From Kitasatospora indigofera (GTDB taxonomy: Bacteria > Actinomycetota > Actinomycetes > Streptomycetales > Streptomycetaceae): a stretch of DNA of 64,000 bases. Positions within the stretch are counted from its first letter, which is position 1. Each line of letters opens with the position of its first letter. The stretch lies in the NCBI RefSeq assembly GCF_014655955.1, contig NZ_BNBO01000011.1, forward strand, positions 62,001 to 126,000, in the 5' to 3' direction. The notes under the pieces are model-generated. The model was not told the DNA's origin. It made no database searches and was given only the letters and a program-made list of their open reading frames with translations. The translations under genes and the position numbers were made by a program. Positions 61,904-64,000 of this stretch are shown here, one piece after another.

Positions 61904-64000
61904 TCAGCGGTCGGCCATCCGCATCACCCCGGCGCCGGCCGCCGCCCCCGGCTCGCCGAGGGAGCCGATCCGGCCCAGCAGGTCCACGATCCGCGACTGG
62001 ACGTCCGCGTCGGTCGAGCGCTCGGCCAGGAAGAGCACCGTCTCGCCGGTCCGCAGCCGCGGCAGCTCGCGCGGGTCGAGGTCCACCGAGGTGTAGACGA
62101 CCAGCGGGGTGCGGTGCAGCCGGTCGTTGGCGCGCAGCCAGTCCAGCAGGCCGACCCGGCGGCGGCGGATCTGGAGCAGGTCCATCACCACCAGGTTGGG
62201 CTGCACGCTGCTGGCGCGGGCGACGGCGTCGTTCTCGTCCACCGCGTGCTCGACGTGCATGCCACGCCGTTCCAGGCTGCTGATCATCGCGGCCGCGATG
62301 TCCGGGTCGGACTCCACCAGCAGCACCCGGGGCGCGTGGTTCTCCCCGTCGCGCGGGGCCAGGGCGCGCAGCAGCACCGCCGGGTCGGCGCCGTAGGCGG
62401 CCTCCCGGGTGGACTGCCCGAGCCCGGCCGTGACCAGCACCGGCACCCGGCTGTTCAGCGCCGCCGTCCGCAGCGACTGCAGGGCCGTGCGGGTGATCGG
62501 GCCGGTCAGCGGGTCGACGAAGAGCGCCGCGGGGAAGCCGGCGACCTGCGCGTCCACCTCCTCGCGGGAGCGGACGATGACCGGGTGGTAGCCGCGGTCC
62601 TGCAAGGCCTGCTTGGTGGACGGGTCGGGCTCCGGCCAGACCAGCAGCCGGCGCGGGTCCCCGGCGGCGGCCGGGTTGGCGGGCGCGGACGGGTCGGCGG
62701 CCAGGGCCGGGGCGGGCTCGCCGTGCGCGGCGGGCGCCAGCTCGGCCATCGGGCGCGGGGGAGTGCGGGCCTCCATCGGAGCCCCGCCGTCCGCCTGGCC
62801 GCCCGGCTGGGACACCGCCACGGCGGTGCCCGGGGCGGCCGGGAAGGAGCCGGGGAACCCGCCGCCGGCGCCCATCGGACGCGGCGGGGCCAGCTCGCCC
62901 AGCCCGCTGCCGACCGGCTGCGGCGGACGCGGTTCGCCCGCCTCGGCGGTGCCGGGCTGACCGGGCTGGCCGGTCATGGGCTGGGTGGTCGCGGGCAGGT
63001 TGTCGCCCGCCGGTCTGGCGATCTCCAGGGCCCCGGAGGCCGCGGGGGCCGTCTCGGGCACGGCGGGGAGGGGGCCGGGCTCCTCGCCCTGCTCCTCGGG
63101 CCTGGCCTCGGCCTCGCCGCCCGGCGGCACGGCGAGGCGCCGGCGCCGGCCGGTGGGCGGCACCGTGCCCGGCTCGGGCGCGGCCGGCGCCGGGCCGGCC
63201 GGCAGGGCGTGTTCCAGGCCGGGGTAGAGCGGGGTGCCGGGGTCGGGGACGCCGGGCAGCGAGAAACCGGGCTGGGCCTCCTCGCCGGCGGCGGGCAGCG
63301 CCCGGCGGCGCCGCGAGGCGCCCTGCCCCTGGGCCTGCCCCTGGTTCTGGGCCTGGCTCTGGTTCTGCCCCTGGCTCTGGGCCTGCGCCGGGTCGGCGGC
63401 GGGCTCGGGGGCCGGCCCGAGCGCGATCGGCCCGCGCTCCGGAGCCTGCGGCTCCGCCGGGCGCTCCGGCGCGGCGGGTGCCGCGGACGGGCCGGGCCCG
63501 AGCGCGATCGGCCCGCCGGAGGGCTTCGGGGCGCTCTGCCCGGCCGCCGCGGAGTCCCGGCCGCCGGCCGTCCGGTCGCCTTCGCCGGCCGGGACGGCAT
63601 AGGCCGTCCCGCCGTCGTCGCCACCGCGCCACGGGTCGTGCTCGGGCTGCTCGGCGGCCCCGGCGGCCCTGCCGTAGCCGGGCTCGCCGCCGTTCCACTG
63701 CTCGGGGACGGACCGGCCCAGGCTGACGCCCGTCCCGGTGCCGCTGCCCTGACCGGTGCGCGCGGCGGGCGCCTCCTGCCAGTGCTCGGGCTCGGCGGTC
63801 CGGGCGGCCCGGCGGCCGCGGCCGGTCCGGCCCTCCTCCTCGGGCGCCGCGGGCAGCTGCTCCGCCGTGCGCCCGGCCGGCTCCTCGCCGGCCTCCGCAC
63901 CACCGTCCTTCGCGGCGCCGCCCTCCGGACCGGCGGCCTCCGCCTGCTCGCCCGAGGGCAGCTGCGGGATCCCCGGGAGGTCGGGCAGCACCGCGGTGTC
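61904..64000 (-). CDS. C-terminal part of a large protein with tandem receiver domains (partial)
   Basis: Open to the right edge of the window; at least 695 codons are inside and the N-terminus lies beyond 64000. Going from the edge leftward: a long low-complexity region rich in Gly/Pro/Ala/Gln (with a QAQSQGQNQSQAQNQGQAQG stretch), then a degenerate receiver (RRLLVWPEPDPSTKQALQDR ... AALFVDPLTGP), then a more complete receiver (RVLLVESDPDIAAAMISSLE ... LVVMDLLQI ... LVVYTSVD) in which the usual Lys is not visible (FLAERS). The last residues are GAGVMRMADR. Large Streptomyces hybrid sensor kinases such as OsaA carry receiver domains after long linkers, so this may be the end of one; I cannot see a kinase core here. 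Confidence 0.7.
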   Translation of the reverse strand, partial: DTAVLPDLPGIPQLPSGEQAEAAGPEGGAAKDGGAEAGEEPAGRTAEQLPAAPEEEGRTGRGRRAARTAEPEHWQEAPAARTGQGSGTGTGVSLGRSVPEQWNGGEPGYGRAAGAAEQPEHDPWRGGDDGGTAYAVPAGEGDRTAGGRDSAAAGQSAPKPSGGPIALGPGPSAAPAAPERPAEPQAPERGPIALGPAPEPAADPAQAQSQGQNQSQAQNQGQAQGQGASRRRRALPAAGEEAQPGFSLPGVPDPGTPLYPGLEHALPAGPAPAAPEPGTVPPTGRRRRLAVPPGGEAEARPEEQGEEPGPLPAVPETAPAASGALEIARPAGDNLPATTQPMTGQPGQPGTAEAGEPRPPQPVGSGLGELAPPRPMGAGGGFPGSFPAAPGTAVAVSQPGGQADGGAPMEARTPPRPMAELAPAAHGEPAPALAADPSAPANPAAAGDPRRLLVWPEPDPSTKQALQDRGYHPVIVRSREEVDAQVAGFPAALFVDPLTGPITRTALQSLRTAALNSRVPVLVTAGLGQSTREAAYGADPAVLLRALAPRDGENHAPRVLLVESDPDIAAAMISSLERRGMHVEHAVDENDAVARASSVQPNLVVMDLLQIRRRRVGLLDWLRANDRLHRTPLVVYTSVDLDPRELPRLRTGETVLFLAERSTDADVQSRIVDLLGRIGSLGEPGAAAGAGVMRMADR

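Overview
The window is very GC-rich actinobacterial DNA with strong third-position G/C, GTG and TTG starts, and the operon order dnaK-grpE-dnaJ-hspR with HspR (HAIR) operators. Together with two LAxTG sortase substrates, an HbpS/SenS/SenR-type heme-sensing locus, an ECF42 sigma factor, an F420-type PPOX protein and TipA-like MerR regulators, this points to Streptomycetaceae (Streptomyces or a close relative such as Kitasatospora). No rRNA, CRISPR array, transposase, prophage block or large biosynthetic gene cluster is visible. It reads as chromosomal core and semi-core DNA with one more accessory-looking stretch (about 11.9-18.4 kb). Layout: 0-7 kb: dCTP deaminase, an alanyl-tRNA-editing-like hydrolase, a Yip1 membrane protein, a sugar-phosphate nucleotidyltransferase and a large membrane Fe-S reductase, each followed by a clear hairpin terminator. 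7.3-11.8 kb: the heat-shock chaperone operon, with two HAIR operators around one promoter and two strong hairpins between grpE and dnaJ. 11.9-18.4 kb: two paralogous LuxR-type regulators, a decayed third copy, a tiny secreted peptide carrying three DLIW(T/N) motifs, a 31-bp near-palindrome, a nucleoside 2-deoxyribosyltransferase-like gene and an LAETG surface protein. This is my best candidate for an undescribed system. 18.7-22.3 kb: HPP membrane protein, CGNR protein, then a DGPF/YCII gene and ECF42 sigma factor behind a matching ECF42 promoter. 22.4-25.4 kb: senR-senS divergent from hbpS. 25.6-36.7 kb: PPOX, YunG-like, 3-hydroxyisobutyrate-dehydrogenase-like, LAATG surface protein, GT-C-like membrane protein, aquaporin, TipA-like regulator, GlxA-type regulator, a frameshifted rhodanese gene, and an ECF sigma factor coupled to a membrane-anchored protein. 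37-46.4 kb: aminopeptidase P, GAF-PP2C phosphatase, prim-pol-like protein, SEC-C/DUF5926 protein, HATPase protein, glycerophosphodiesterase, and a CytX-type transporter under a TPP riboswitch. 46.7-64 kb: HtrA-like protease, tRNA-Ser(UGA), HAD phosphatase, amidase/peptidoglycan-binding protein without signal peptide, GyrI-like MerR regulator, FAD-linked oxidase, small Asn-rich secreted protein, PdxH-like oxidase, EamA exporter, DUF1906 secreted protein, divergent LysR/SDR pair with a T-N11-A operator, acyl-CoA ligase, and the C-terminal part of a large receiver-domain protein running off the window. How genes work together: the chaperone operon is auto-repressed by its last gene, hspR. The extracytoplasmic heme/redox sensor HbpS probably feeds SenS-SenR. 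The DGPF gene and sigma factor probably form a self-activating unit. Thiamin pyrophosphate probably shuts off the pyrimidine transporter. Both MerR-type genes and the LysR gene sit behind operators typical of autoregulation. All functional statements come from reading motifs by eye; no database search was run.
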